Part shown: in pieces, positions 18,043 through 28,052 of the stretch
How the letters are laid out: each line of letters opens with the position of its first letter
Position numbering within the stretch: the stretch's first letter is position 1
DNA from: an uncultured Luminiphilus sp.
Lineage (GTDB): Bacteria > Pseudomonadota > Gammaproteobacteria > Pseudomonadales > Halieaceae
Reading direction: 5' to 3'
DNA: 49,033 nucleotides
Assembly (NCBI GenBank): GCA_905182485.1
Contig: CAJJBO010000012.1
Coordinates: 1-49,033, forward strand
The notes under the pieces: model-generated
What the model was told of the DNA's origin: nothing
The model's input: the letters and a program-made list of their open reading frames with translations, nothing else
Database searches by the model: none
Position numbers and translations under genes: made by a program

Positions 18043-18670
18043 TTTGATCGTCGAGCCACGCCGCGCGCAGACGCTCACCATGACGCGCCAACCAATACAG
18101 CGCGATCAAGGTATGTCCGTTGTTTATCTGACCTTGGTCCAGCATGGCCAACACGGTATGGCGAGGGAATTGGTGCACCAGAATATCCTCGTGCTCGCTG
18201 TCGAGCCCCTGAATCGTCCCGGGCTTCGCACTCACCAGCTCACCCACAAACACTCGGATTTGCTCAGAGCAGGCGCCGGCGCTGGGATAAAATGTGGCGA
18301 TAGACTCGAGGCGGCCTAAGATGCAGCCTGCCTCTTCATCCGCTTCTCGGTGCGCCACATTGATATCGGATTCCCCCTCCTCGACAATGCCGGCAATCAG
18401 CTCAAGCATCCACGGGCTGTCGTTGTCTCGGATCGCCCCAACCCGCAGCTGCTCAATCAGCACTAACTCATCGGTCGCCATATCCCAAGGCAGCACCGCC
18501 ACGGCATCGCCGCGCTGAAACACCTCGCGCCGCATCGAGTCAGACCATTCACCGCTGTGCAATCGATGACGTAGGGTCAGCGTGTCGACAGAAAAATAGC
18601 CGCTGAAGCTGCGCTCCTGGCGCTGTACGTCAACGTCTCCAGCACCAAAGCGGGGCTGGAATGGCGTCAA
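18035..18670 (-). CDS. nudF: ADP-ribose pyrophosphatase, Nudix family
   Basis: Hydrolyses ADP-ribose (and similar ADP-sugars) to AMP and a sugar phosphate. The Nudix box is complete: G-IVEEG-E-SDINVAH-READEEAG matches GX5EX7REUXEEXGU. The N-terminal part contains RREVFQRGDAVAVLPWD and the ELVLIEQLRVGA strand typical of the NudF/TrgB type, and the downstream YPSAGACSEQIRVFVG is also characteristic. Length 211, as in the family. ATG 18670 overlaps the pyrB stop in an ATGA arrangement, and its own end overlaps the murJ start, so pyrB, nudF and murJ may be translated as a coupled set. The exact substrate is inferred from family. Confidence 0.9.
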   Translation of the reverse strand: MTPFQPRFGAGDVDVQRQERSFSGYFSVDTLTLRHRLHSGEWSDSMRREVFQRGDAVAVLPWDMATDELVLIEQLRVGAIRDNDSPWMLELIAGIVEEGESDINVAHREADEEAGCILGRLESIATFYPSAGACSEQIRVFVGELVSAKPGTIQGLDSEHEDILVHQFPRHTVLAMLDQGQINNGHTLIALYWLARHGERLRAAWLDDQND

Positions 18671-19680
18671 AACCGCCGCTCCGTATACCAGCTGACCGGC
18701 ACCGCGTGCTGATCCACCTGCTCGGCAACATCGAGTATCAGCGCAAACAACGCCATCCTCACAATCACGCCGTTATCACTCTGACGAAAAATGGCGAGGT
18801 TGGGATTGTCGTTGAGATCAATGTCCAGTTCCTGAGCACCTTCACGAGAATCCCTTGGAAGGGGGTGCATGATCACCGTATTGGGTTCACAGTTGGCGGT
18901 GTAAACGCTTTGATTCAGACGGAACCGCCCACGATAGAGGTCAGCCTCCTCCCTCGTATTAAAGCGCTCCTCTTGTATACGCGTGCTGTAAACAATGTCG
19001 ACATCCGTAATGCCCGATTCCAATACCTCTGTCTCCAGCACGTCGTGCCCTGCTCGCCGCAGTGTCTCCACCACATCTGCAGGCATTCGCAATGCCTCTG
19101 GCGAGACCAAGCTGATGCGGAGGTGATCATAGAGCGATAGTAATTTACACAGCGAGTGAACCGTTCTGCCGAACCGGAGGTCGCCCACCATCGCAATTCT
19201 AAGACTATCCAGCCCGCGGTCCCGACCGGCCAGTTCAGAGCGAATGGTGTATAAATCCAGCAAGGCTTGACTGGGGTGCTCATTGGCACCGTCTCCCCCG
19301 TTGATAACCGGTACCCGGCTTGCAGCAGCAAATTCAGAAACCGAACCTTCTTCAGGGTGGCGCATGACAATAATATCTGAGTAACCGCTCAAGACTCGGG
19401 CGGTGTCGTACAGTGACTCTCCCTTGGCAATCGCTGAATGCTCGAAGCCCGTCGTCTCCCGCACCTCACCACCCAGCAGGTTGAAGGCGCTGCCAAAGCT
19501 GATGCGGGTTCGAGTGGAGGGCTCAAAAAACATGGAGCCTAAAATCGCCCCCTCGAGCACCCGGGTGATGCGCTCGCGGTGCGCATAGGGACGCATCTGA
19601 TCCGCCACAGTAAATAGGCGCTCCACATCCCCTCTTTCAAATTGGCTGATACCAAGAATATGGCTACCGGCAAATTGCAC
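18667..19680 (-). CDS. pyrB: Aspartate carbamoyltransferase catalytic subunit
   Basis: Second step of pyrimidine synthesis: carbamoyl phosphate plus aspartate to N-carbamoylaspartate. The phosphate-binding motif FEPSTRTR is present near residue 52, followed by the lysine-bearing AIAKGESLYDT loop, HPSQALLDLYTI and the C-terminal IMHPLPRDSR. The length of 337 is slightly above the E. coli catalytic chain (311). No pyrI regulatory subunit or pyrC-like dihydroorotase gene adjoins it; sbcB lies upstream and nudF downstream. ATG 19680 is the only sensible start. The frame is intact. Confidence 0.95.
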   Translation of the reverse strand: MQFAGSHILGISQFERGDVERLFTVADQMRPYAHRERITRVLEGAILGSMFFEPSTRTRISFGSAFNLLGGEVRETTGFEHSAIAKGESLYDTARVLSGYSDIIVMRHPEEGSVSEFAAASRVPVINGGDGANEHPSQALLDLYTIRSELAGRDRGLDSLRIAMVGDLRFGRTVHSLCKLLSLYDHLRISLVSPEALRMPADVVETLRRAGHDVLETEVLESGITDVDIVYSTRIQEERFNTREEADLYRGRFRLNQSVYTANCEPNTVIMHPLPRDSREGAQELDIDLNDNPNLAIFRQSDNGVIVRMALFALILDVAEQVDQHAVPVSWYTERRF

Positions 19681-19834
19681 GATATAGGCTCCCCTATTGA
19701 TGGCCCGCTAGCATGTGGTCGACATCATCCCATTGAGCTACCTTGGCATCGGGCTGACTTAACATCGTGCTCAGGCCGAGACCCGACACAGACCACACTT
19801 TTAGCGCATCACACCATTGTAGCCTTGATCAACC

Positions 19835-21286
19835 CTAGACTGACAGGTCTCTCACCCATTGCTCCAACGCATCCAGCGCACGCGTCGTTGCTGGCGTGAT
19901 GTCGGCGCGCGCACGCTCCTCCACCAACGCCTGTGTAAACGTGTCCTGATTGAAGTCGCCCTCTTTTCGCTGCCATTGGCAGTGCTCGCGCCACTGGTCT
20001 CCCTCGTCTTCAGACAGACTGTCAGGGAAATTACGCGCGCGATAGCGGAACAATAGCTCGGGCAATCGTGGATCAGTAAAAGGCCAGCTCTGCGATGCCA
20101 AAGCCGCCGGCTCTTGTTGCAGGATCTGCTGGCACAGAGCACGGTCGGCATCGTTGATGAAACCATCGTAGAGCATCTGATCGGGATCGGTCCGCGGCGG
20201 AAACGCCCGGTCACGCCAAATATCCTGAAACCGCGCAACGAAAGCTTCCTCATTCGCAGCGCGCGCTGCCCGCAACGCGGCCAGATGTGCGCGGTGATGA
20301 TCCCCATCCAAGCCGAGTCGTTCTGCGGTTTCACCCGCGAGCCAATCGGCAGGCAAAAGCACCGGCGCGCGATTGAGACGCACTGCTGTCAGCGGCGGTC
20401 GAACGGCCTCTGTTGATCGCGCTGATGCCGGCGCAAACAGCGACTCACGCAACTCCGCTGCTGGCTGATCGAGATACTCAGTGCTGCCAGCCAGATCAGC
20501 ACAGATGACCTCACTCTTATTATCGGGGTGCCAAGCAAGCGGCACTATGAGGGCGACGTTATGCCTTGCCGCACCGAATATCCCCGAGACATAGACGACC
20601 GGCTTCAGTCTCGGAATATCGATGAGCGCACTGACCGCCCGTTTACTGCGATTGGCATACAGCGTGGTAAACAAGCGCGCATTAGATTGCTTCAAGCGCT
20701 TCGCCATTTCGATCGTCGCGATCACATCGGCTAACGCATCGTGAGCGGCGCCATGTTCAATCCCGTTAGCGGCCGTGAGGGCTTCTAGACGAAAGCTAGT
20801 CAAACCATCGTCACGCTGTGGCCACTCGAGTCCATTGGGGCTCAGCGCCCAAAATGCGCGGACCACATCGAGCAGATCCCAGCGGCTATTGCCATTTTGC
20901 CACTCTCGCGCATAAGGATCACGCAGATTGCGCCACAGCGTAAAGCGGGTGACTTCATCATCGAAGCGAATCGAGTTATAGCCCACGGTGCAGGTATTGG
21001 GCTTGGCGAGTTCCGCCAGAATACGGCTAATAAAAGTCGCTTCGGGGACGCCCTTTTCATAGGCTTCTTGGGGTGTAATACCGGTGACGCGCACCGCTGC
21101 AGGATGTGGCAATCGATCCTCTGTCGGTTGCGCATAGAGCGTCAGCGGTTCGCCGACAATATTCAATTCAGTGTCGGTCCGGATACCCGCAAACTGCCAC
21201 GGTCGGTCCTGAGTGGGGTCCGCCCCCGACGTTTCGTAATCGTGCCAGTAAAGCGACTCAGATGAGCTCAAGCGCCTGCTCTTCAA
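19835..21286 (-). CDS. sbcB: Exodeoxyribonuclease I
   Basis: A 3'-5' single-strand DNA exonuclease acting in mismatch repair and recombination. The DEDDh nuclease core is visible: YWHDYETSGADP with two metal ligands, VGYNSIRFDDEVTRF, and AHDALADV with the catalytic His/Asp. A SH3-like and helical C-terminal region follows, giving about 484 residues, typical of ExoI. Upstream starts are TTG codons at 21286 and 21271, both inside the end of the fumarase gene; the shorter start (SSSESLYWHDY) is equally credible. No ATG precedes the catalytic motif. The overlap with the fumarase gene suggests co-transcription. Confidence 0.93.
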   Translation of the reverse strand: MKSRRLSSSESLYWHDYETSGADPTQDRPWQFAGIRTDTELNIVGEPLTLYAQPTEDRLPHPAAVRVTGITPQEAYEKGVPEATFISRILAELAKPNTCTVGYNSIRFDDEVTRFTLWRNLRDPYAREWQNGNSRWDLLDVVRAFWALSPNGLEWPQRDDGLTSFRLEALTAANGIEHGAAHDALADVIATIEMAKRLKQSNARLFTTLYANRSKRAVSALIDIPRLKPVVYVSGIFGAARHNVALIVPLAWHPDNKSEVICADLAGSTEYLDQPAAELRESLFAPASARSTEAVRPPLTAVRLNRAPVLLPADWLAGETAERLGLDGDHHRAHLAALRAARAANEEAFVARFQDIWRDRAFPPRTDPDQMLYDGFINDADRALCQQILQQEPAALASQSWPFTDPRLPELLFRYRARNFPDSLSEDEGDQWREHCQWQRKEGDFNQDTFTQALVEERARADITPATTRALDALEQWVRDLSV

Positions 21287-22775
21287 TCTGTGCTTTCCAG
21301 TGTTTGGGTCCGGTCACGTGAACCGACTCTCCCTGACTATCCACCGCCACGCTAACCGGCATATCCTTCACAGTGAAGGCGTAAATGGCCTCCATACCCA
21401 GATCTTCGAAGGCCACCACTTCGGCCTTGGTCACCGCTTTCGACACCAGATAGGCGGCACCGCCCACCGCCATCAGATAGACCGCGCCATGCTTTTTAAT
21501 GGCTTCTACTGCCACCGGGCCGCGCTCTGCCTTACCAATCATGCCCGCTAGTCCTGTTTGATCGAGAATATAGTCAGTAAATTTGTCCATTCGCGTCGCG
21601 GTCGTGGGACCAGCCGGGCCGACTGCCTCGTCACGCACGGGGTCCACCGGTCCCACGTAGTAAATAAACTTGCCCCGGAGATCGACGGGTAAAGGCTCAC
21701 CCTGCTCTAACATCTGGGTCATGCGTTTATGCGCCGCGTCACGCCCTGTCAGCATGGTGCCGGAGAGAAGCAGCGTATCTCCGGGCATCCAGGTATGGAT
21801 TTCCTCTCGAGTGACCGTATCCAGATTCACTTTACGGACCGATTCACCCGGCTCCCAGCTAATCTCAGGCCACTGGGTAATATCTGGGGGGGTTTGAAGC
21901 GCAGGCCCCTCCCCGGTCAGCTTGAAATGCGCATGCCGTGTCGCGGCGCAGTTCGGGATCATCGCAACGGGCAGTGAGGCGGCATGGGTCGGGTAATCCA
22001 TAATCTTCACATCGAGTACAGTGGTGAGGCCGCCCAAACCCTGTGCACCAATCCCCGTTCGATTAGCGACGTCCATAATCTCTAATCGCAACTCTTCCGT
22101 GCGGCTCTGTGGCCCTCTGGCTCGAAGCTCGTGAATATCCACGGGGGCCATCAGCGACTCTTTGGCCAGTATCATCGCCTTTTCCGCCGTACCGCCAATA
22201 CCAATACCCAGTATCCCGGGGGGACACCATCCCGCGCCCATAGTCGGCAACGTTTCGGCAACCCAGTCAACAATGCTATCCGAGGGGTTAAGCATCGCCA
22301 GCTTAGCCTTATTTTCGGATCCCCCCCCTTTGGCCGCCACCTGCACGCTCACGCTACTGCCAGGCACCAGTCGGGTATGGATAACCGCCGGCGTATTATC
22401 ACGGGTATTCTCGCGACGCCCTGCGGGGTCATTAAGAATAGATGCCCGAAGCTTGTTATCGGGGTGGTTATAAGCGCGTCGCACCCCCTCGTTAATCATG
22501 TCATCGAGGGAACGCTCTGTCTCCCAGCGAACACTCATGCCGACTTCAACAAAGACCGTCACAATACCCGTGTCTTGGCAGAGCGGTCGGTGGCCGACCG
22601 CACACATTCTAGAATTGATTAGAATCTGTGCCATGGCGTCTTTCGCTGCAGGGTTTTGCTCCCTCTCCCACGCACGATGCACCGCCTGTATAAAATCGAG
22701 CGGGTGGTAGTAAGAGATAAACTGCAGTGCATCAGCAACACTGTCGATAAGATCTCGTTCCTGAATGACTGTCAT
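21258..22775 (-). CDS. Class I fumarate hydratase (iron-sulfur)
   Basis: Interconverts fumarate and malate in the TCA cycle with an oxygen-sensitive [4Fe-4S] cluster. The 505-residue protein is collinear with the FumA/FumB type and includes the N-terminal domain (LPLCQDTG-like HRPLCQDTGIVTVFVEVGM, first cluster Cys), the GGGSENKAKLAML segment and the C-terminal beta domain with VGPVDPVRDEAVGPAGPTTA. A cysteine in MIPNCAATRH is a second cluster candidate. The N-terminus MTVIQERDLIDSVADALQFI is family-like and ATG 22775 is the clear start. It overlaps the start of sbcB. Tartrate dehydratase is a related alternative, but the fused single-chain layout and length favour fumarase. Confidence 0.92.
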   Translation of the reverse strand: MTVIQERDLIDSVADALQFISYYHPLDFIQAVHRAWEREQNPAAKDAMAQILINSRMCAVGHRPLCQDTGIVTVFVEVGMSVRWETERSLDDMINEGVRRAYNHPDNKLRASILNDPAGRRENTRDNTPAVIHTRLVPGSSVSVQVAAKGGGSENKAKLAMLNPSDSIVDWVAETLPTMGAGWCPPGILGIGIGGTAEKAMILAKESLMAPVDIHELRARGPQSRTEELRLEIMDVANRTGIGAQGLGGLTTVLDVKIMDYPTHAASLPVAMIPNCAATRHAHFKLTGEGPALQTPPDITQWPEISWEPGESVRKVNLDTVTREEIHTWMPGDTLLLSGTMLTGRDAAHKRMTQMLEQGEPLPVDLRGKFIYYVGPVDPVRDEAVGPAGPTTATRMDKFTDYILDQTGLAGMIGKAERGPVAVEAIKKHGAVYLMAVGGAAYLVSKAVTKAEVVAFEDLGMEAIYAFTVKDMPVSVAVDSQGESVHVTGPKHWKAQIEEQALELI

Positions 22776-22808
22776 ATCCTTGGGACTCCCGCTGCCTTTG
22801 CGCGTTGA

Positions 22809-23546
22809 CTATTGCATGGTGGGCGCGATGAGCGCCGCGACTTCTGCCTCTAACTCGACCATGTTGGCATTTACCTGCCGACGGAATGCGTTAATCGATT
22901 CGATCCACTCACCATTACTCTCGACTTGCTTGCGTAGCGCAGCGCGCTCGAGGTTTGATTTGTTCAAGCCATCGGCCAACCGCTCAACATCCGTCTGAGC
23001 GCGTTGTGCACTGGCGGCTAAACGCTCTAAATCACCCGCGACTTTAGTCAACGCGGACAACTCAGCCTGCATCGTCTCTAACGTGCTGTCGTGTGCTGTG
23101 GTTGTGCTGGTAAGTTTAGTGATGGTCTTTTTCTGAGCAACAACGCTCTTCTCGACCTTCGTCAGTTTGCCATTGCTCACTTTGCGGGCATCCCATAGCT
23201 TGCGCACTTCGGTGTCAATTAACCGTATTTGTGCACTCATCGCAGCCGCCGACTTATTAACGGTGTCATCAGTGTCTGACAGTAATGCCTCGAGGTCCGC
23301 AACGCGCCCCTGCAGCGCCAATTGTTGCGTACGCGAGGTATCGGCAAGCGTTTGTAACTGCCACGCCCACGCACAGGCAGTGGCTGCTAGCGCGAGCGCT
23401 ATCGTCAATACCAACCGAGCCGTCAAACCCAGACCCGCTTCCGCCCTGGCAGCACGCGGCGGGATAGCACCGCGGGGAGCCGAGCTGACTGCTTCATCGC
23501 GGTTAGCGGTAAAGGACGGAATCTCGTTAAGGTCATCACGGGACAT
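22809..23546 (-). CDS. Membrane-anchored coiled-coil protein of unknown function
   Basis: I do not recognise this family by name. The 245-residue protein has a polar N-terminus of about 43 residues, one transmembrane helix (roughly 44-66, LVLTIALALAATACAWAW), and then a long, almost uninterrupted helical region rich in Ala, Leu, Lys, Glu and Gln with heptad-like spacing to the end, ending near AEVAALIAP. This suggests an inner-membrane anchored periplasmic coiled coil. Cysteine occurs only in the helix. It lies 33 bases upstream of the fumarase gene in the same direction, so may be co-transcribed, but a functional link is not evident. ATG 23546 is a sound start. Confidence 0.8.
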   Translation of the reverse strand: MSRDDLNEIPSFTANRDEAVSSAPRGAIPPRAARAEAGLGLTARLVLTIALALAATACAWAWQLQTLADTSRTQQLALQGRVADLEALLSDTDDTVNKSAAAMSAQIRLIDTEVRKLWDARKVSNGKLTKVEKSVVAQKKTITKLTSTTTAHDSTLETMQAELSALTKVAGDLERLAASAQRAQTDVERLADGLNKSNLERAALRKQVESNGEWIESINAFRRQVNANMVELEAEVAALIAPTMQ

Positions 23547-23613
23547 ACCAAGTACTCAGTCTCGAAAGCGTTAGATTATATCGCGACCCTAGCGCGCATG
23601 TGCACCGGGGGCA

Positions 23614-24825
23614 TTATTCCCGTATCGGCTGTGCCAACGCATCACGCAGAGTCCCGCCCTGGCTGACAATGCCATCGGGAAGTGATAAATCCAGCAGGGT
23701 TGCCGCAATCGGGTAGACATCGAGCTGATGTGCCTTGGGAATCACCTTACCCACGGAAAAACCCGGACCGATCGCCACCAAAAAGGCTGCCATGTCCTCC
23801 ACCTCCGCAGGGTATCCGTGCATGCCTCGCAAATCGGGTCCCTGCGCACCCCCATGACGAAACAGTCTTGGCGGGTCTGTCTCAATAATCAGATCAGCGA
23901 CGGCAGGGTGATTCTTGTAGTGCCGCTCAGCAAGCGTCTCATCGGAGACCACCCGATAGCGCCCATTCGACGCCTCGCGTAAAGTGGCTGCCAGTGCCGC
24001 CACATCCGCTTTAGGATCTCGTCGGTAGTACATCACGCGTGTGCTGCTATTAACGCGTCGAAATCCCTTCGGACGCGGCAAGGTATTGGTGTCAATAAAC
24101 AGGCTCGGATCGACCGCAGACATGCCGTGATCGGACAACAAGATGAGACTGATCTCAGCATCCTGCCGACGATTGATATCTTGAATGGCCCGCCATAACT
24201 GACCCACCCAATAATCTGTCTCTGCGATGGCGGCCTTTGTCTCAGGCGCATCAGGACCATAAGTATGTCCACTGGAGTCCACTTTGGAAAAGTACAAAGT
24301 CACCAAGTCAGGTCGATCGACCTCCGGTAGCGAGAGCCACTCGGTGGCCTGCCGCACTTTATCTGACGGACTGACACTGACATCGTAGGCCCGATAATCT
24401 GTCGGCAGAATACCGTCAAATTTAGCGTCAGATTCGGGCCAGAAAAAAGTGGAGGCACGTCCACCCTGCTGCTCAACCAGCGTCCACAGTGGTGTGCCCG
24501 CTAGCCAATCAGGGTCCTTTTGGCCAGACCCCATCCGGTAACAATCGGGTCGATCACTGCGACAAAAATAATTATCCACCACGCCGTGGTCCGTTGGCCG
24601 CAGCCCCGTCGCGATTGATAAATGAGCGGGGAACGTTTTCGAGGGGTAGACCGCTTGCAACTGATTGACCCGAACACCCTGCTCGGCCATTCGCTTGATG
24701 TTCTGCGCCTCCGGCCAATCCAAATAATCCCAGCGGAAACCATCGATCGACACCAGCACGAGGGTATTGGCCAGCGACGAGGAGGCACTGAACAGAAGCA
24801 AGCAGAAGGTCAGAAAGCGCTTCAT
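23614..24825 (-). CDS. Secreted alkaline phosphatase superfamily nucleotide pyrophosphatase/phosphodiesterase
   Basis: A member of the ectonucleotide pyrophosphatase/phosphodiesterase (NPP) family, which hydrolyses phosphodiester or pyrophosphate bonds of nucleotides. ATG 24825 (MKRFLTFCLLLFSAS) gives a signal peptide ending near SLAN; the longer frame to 25020 adds an unconserved stretch. The metal and nucleophile sites are visible: LVSIDGFRWDYLDW with the first Asp, PSKTFPAHLSIATG with the nucleophilic Thr, the SKVDSSGHTYGPDA zinc site, LLSDHGMSAVD, and the late His in MHGYPAEVEDM. About 403 mature residues, normal. Periplasmic or extracellular, likely scavenging phosphate from nucleotides; substrate not determinable. 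Confidence 0.9.
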   Translation of the reverse strand: MKRFLTFCLLLFSASSSLANTLVLVSIDGFRWDYLDWPEAQNIKRMAEQGVRVNQLQAVYPSKTFPAHLSIATGLRPTDHGVVDNYFCRSDRPDCYRMGSGQKDPDWLAGTPLWTLVEQQGGRASTFFWPESDAKFDGILPTDYRAYDVSVSPSDKVRQATEWLSLPEVDRPDLVTLYFSKVDSSGHTYGPDAPETKAAIAETDYWVGQLWRAIQDINRRQDAEISLILLSDHGMSAVDPSLFIDTNTLPRPKGFRRVNSSTRVMYYRRDPKADVAALAATLREASNGRYRVVSDETLAERHYKNHPAVADLIIETDPPRLFRHGGAQGPDLRGMHGYPAEVEDMAAFLVAIGPGFSVGKVIPKAHQLDVYPIAATLLDLSLPDGIVSQGGTLRDALAQPIRE

Positions 24826-24987
24826 GACCGCGTGGCTCCCTTGCGCGAGGTCTTCCTGGGTCTCTGGCACGCTCCGGTTAGCCGATGCTCGCCTAAAAAG
24901 CGTTTCGCTGTCATTGATACCATCCACCAGATCAAGCCCGCTGGCTTGCTGTGACAGCATATTGTCGCGATCACACCAGCGGCTAGA

Positions 24988-25014
24988 CAAAAAAAAGCGG
25001 CCTAAAGACCGCTT
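24988..25014 (-). terminator. Rho-independent terminator after the PuuD-like gene
   Basis: On the minus strand AAGCGG (25009-25014) pairs with CCGCTT (24995-25000) around an 8-base loop and runs into a tract of at least eight T. It lies 22 bases after the stop at 25037. Confidence 0.85.
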
Positions 25015-25036
25015 ACTCAAAAAGGCTTTTTGCCCG

Positions 25037-25672
25037 TTACAGGTAAAGCAAAATACCTAACACAGCGGCCATCAGCAATAACGAACAGTGGACAACACCC
25101 AATACTGATTTCATCGGGCCCATTTTGCCAAACAAGGCGTTGATCTCCAGCACCACAATCAAACCCAATGCGGTGTACAAGCCGAGATCCGAGACGGTGC
25201 CCGCTGCCTGCGTTGAAATATCGGCTAAGTACTTAGAACCCAACATGCCCAGCAGCATTGGCCCAGAAAACAAGGTATTGGTTCGGCTCGCGAGTCCGGC
25301 TTTTGCCGCCGCAGCTGGACCATCACCTTCTTTCATGCCCAATACAATCTGCTGGTTTGGCCAAATCACCAACCACACATTGAGGAACATAAACGTACCT
25401 GCCAGCGCGCCCATCCAAATGGCGGGCATGGCGGCCGCAAAGCCTCCGACTTTTTGGAACAGGTAAGCACCGGTCAGGAAGGTCAGCATGGCGCCCCAAC
25501 GAAACCACCACAAGGCACGTGGCGCAAGCTTAGCCATTGCATCTGATTTGGCACTGGCTTCCGCCTCTTTGAAATATTCAGTCTGGACGAAATTAAAGTA
25601 ATACAGCATGCCGATCCAAACGATTCCGGCCAACACGTGAAAATAACGAAAGAAAAACTCTACATAAGCCAT
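25037..25672 (-). CDS. Urate hydroxylase PuuD-type membrane protein (N-terminal domain only)
   Basis: The 211-residue protein has about six hydrophobic helices and the pattern of the membrane domain of PuuD-type proteins (DUF989): FRYFHVLAGIVWIGMLYYFNFVQ with a histidine near residue 12, a later WPNQQIVLGM, and HCSLLLMAAVLGILLYL. In PuuD this domain precedes a cytochrome c domain and the protein oxidises urate; here no haem-binding CxxCH is present, so urate activity cannot be claimed. The standalone domain is common in proteobacteria and its role is unknown. ATG 25672 begins MAYVEFFFRYFH; terminators lie both beyond this gene and beyond groEL upstream, so it is probably a single-gene transcript. 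Confidence 0.82.
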   Translation of the reverse strand: MAYVEFFFRYFHVLAGIVWIGMLYYFNFVQTEYFKEAEASAKSDAMAKLAPRALWWFRWGAMLTFLTGAYLFQKVGGFAAAMPAIWMGALAGTFMFLNVWLVIWPNQQIVLGMKEGDGPAAAAKAGLASRTNTLFSGPMLLGMLGSKYLADISTQAAGTVSDLGLYTALGLIVVLEINALFGKMGPMKSVLGVVHCSLLLMAAVLGILLYL

Positions 25673-25846
25673 GCGTGCGTCTCCTAGTTTTTTGATGACG
25701 GCATAAAGCCCGACGTCGGAGTGGAGTATATCGCACCGCGACTCAAAAGCGGGATGATAGGCTCACTTTATATTGCAGCAGCCAGTAGCTGATCTGACTG
25801 TTTTTCGCTCACAGTAAATGGTCACGCTCGTTATCGAAAGACGGCC

Positions 25847-25873
25847 AAAAAAAAGCCCGGCACAGGCCGGGCT
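25847..25873 (-). terminator. Rho-independent terminator of groESL
   Basis: On the minus strand AGCCCGG (25867-25873) pairs perfectly with CCGGGCT (25854-25860) with a six-base loop (CCTGTG) and is followed by eight T. It lies about 26 bases after the groEL stop at 25899. Confidence 0.92.
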
Positions 25874-25898
25874 TCTAGTGTAACCGCTGAAGCGGTAT

Positions 25899-27539
<1,641 letters not shown>

Positions 27540-27577
27540 TTTTACTCTTCCTTTACTTTCAGGTCAGAACGGTTCGC

Positions 27578-27868
27578 TTACTCAACGACCGCATAAATTT
27601 CACTCTCGCTCATTAGGATCAGCTCTTCGCCGTCCACCTCGATGGTGTTGCTGCCAGCGTATTGGCCAAAAACGACCTTATCGCCAACCTTCACAGCCAA
27701 TGCACGCTGCTCACCATTGTCCAGCACCTTGCCGTCGCCTACTGCGACGATTTCACCTTGGTTAGGCTTCTCTATGGCTGACCCTGACAGCAAGATGCCG
27801 CCTGCGGTGGCCGTTTCTTCTTCCTTGCGACGAACGACCACGCGGTCGTACAGCGGACGGATTTTCAT
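27578..27868 (-). CDS. groES: Co-chaperonin GroES
   Basis: The 10 kDa lid of the GroEL chamber. The 96-residue protein starts [18 protein letters not shown] and includes the mobile loop ([12 protein letters not shown]) that docks on GroEL, a [12 protein letters not shown] segment and the [19 protein letters not shown] end, all standard. ATG 27868 is preceded by GGAGAG. It is the first gene of a two-gene operon with groEL. Its upstream region combines a sigma-32 promoter and a CIRCE operator, so both positive heat-shock and negative HrcA control are predicted from sequence. Confidence 0.97.
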   Translation of the reverse strand: MKIRPLYDRVVVRRKEEETATAGGILLSGSAIEKPNQGEIVAVGDGKVLDNGEQRALAVKVGDKVVFGQYAGSNTIEVDGEELILMSESEIYAVVE

Positions 27869-27929
27869 TTGTGTTGCTCTCCAAAATAAAAATGTGACGT
27901 TATAGTGACCCTAACTTGGACTTACTCTG

Positions 27930-27958
27930 TATATGGGGGCGAGGAGACGCATTTCAAG
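27930..27958 (-). promoter_or_regulatory. Sigma-32 promoter of groESL
   Basis: On the minus strand CTTGAA (27953-27958) is separated by exactly 14 bases from CCCCATATA (27930-27938). This is a full match to the RpoH consensus. The expected transcription start would be about 55 bases before the groES ATG. Confidence 0.9.
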
Positions 27959-27965
27959 GTATTTT

Positions 27966-27992
27966 TTAGCACTCTGCAATAGAGAGTGCTAA
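27966..27992. promoter_or_regulatory. CIRCE element, HrcA operator
   Basis: TTAGCACTC (27966-27974), a 9-base spacer TGCAATAGA, and GAGTGCTAA (27984-27992) form a perfect 9-bp inverted repeat identical to the CIRCE consensus. HrcA binds this site and represses chaperonin genes. It lies 7 bases upstream of the sigma-32 -35 box. Confidence 0.95.
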
Positions 27993-28015
27993 AAAAAGCC
28001 CACATCTTGGGCTTT
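27991..28015 (-). terminator. Rho-independent terminator after fxsA, abutting CIRCE
   Basis: On the minus strand AAAGCCCA (28008-28015) pairs with TGGGCTTT (27995-28002) around five bases, followed by a run of T that merges into the CIRCE arm. It lies about 38 bases after the fxsA stop. Confidence 0.82.
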
Positions 28016-28052
28016 ATTTTACTTAAGCTAATAAAAACAATTACTTAGGATT

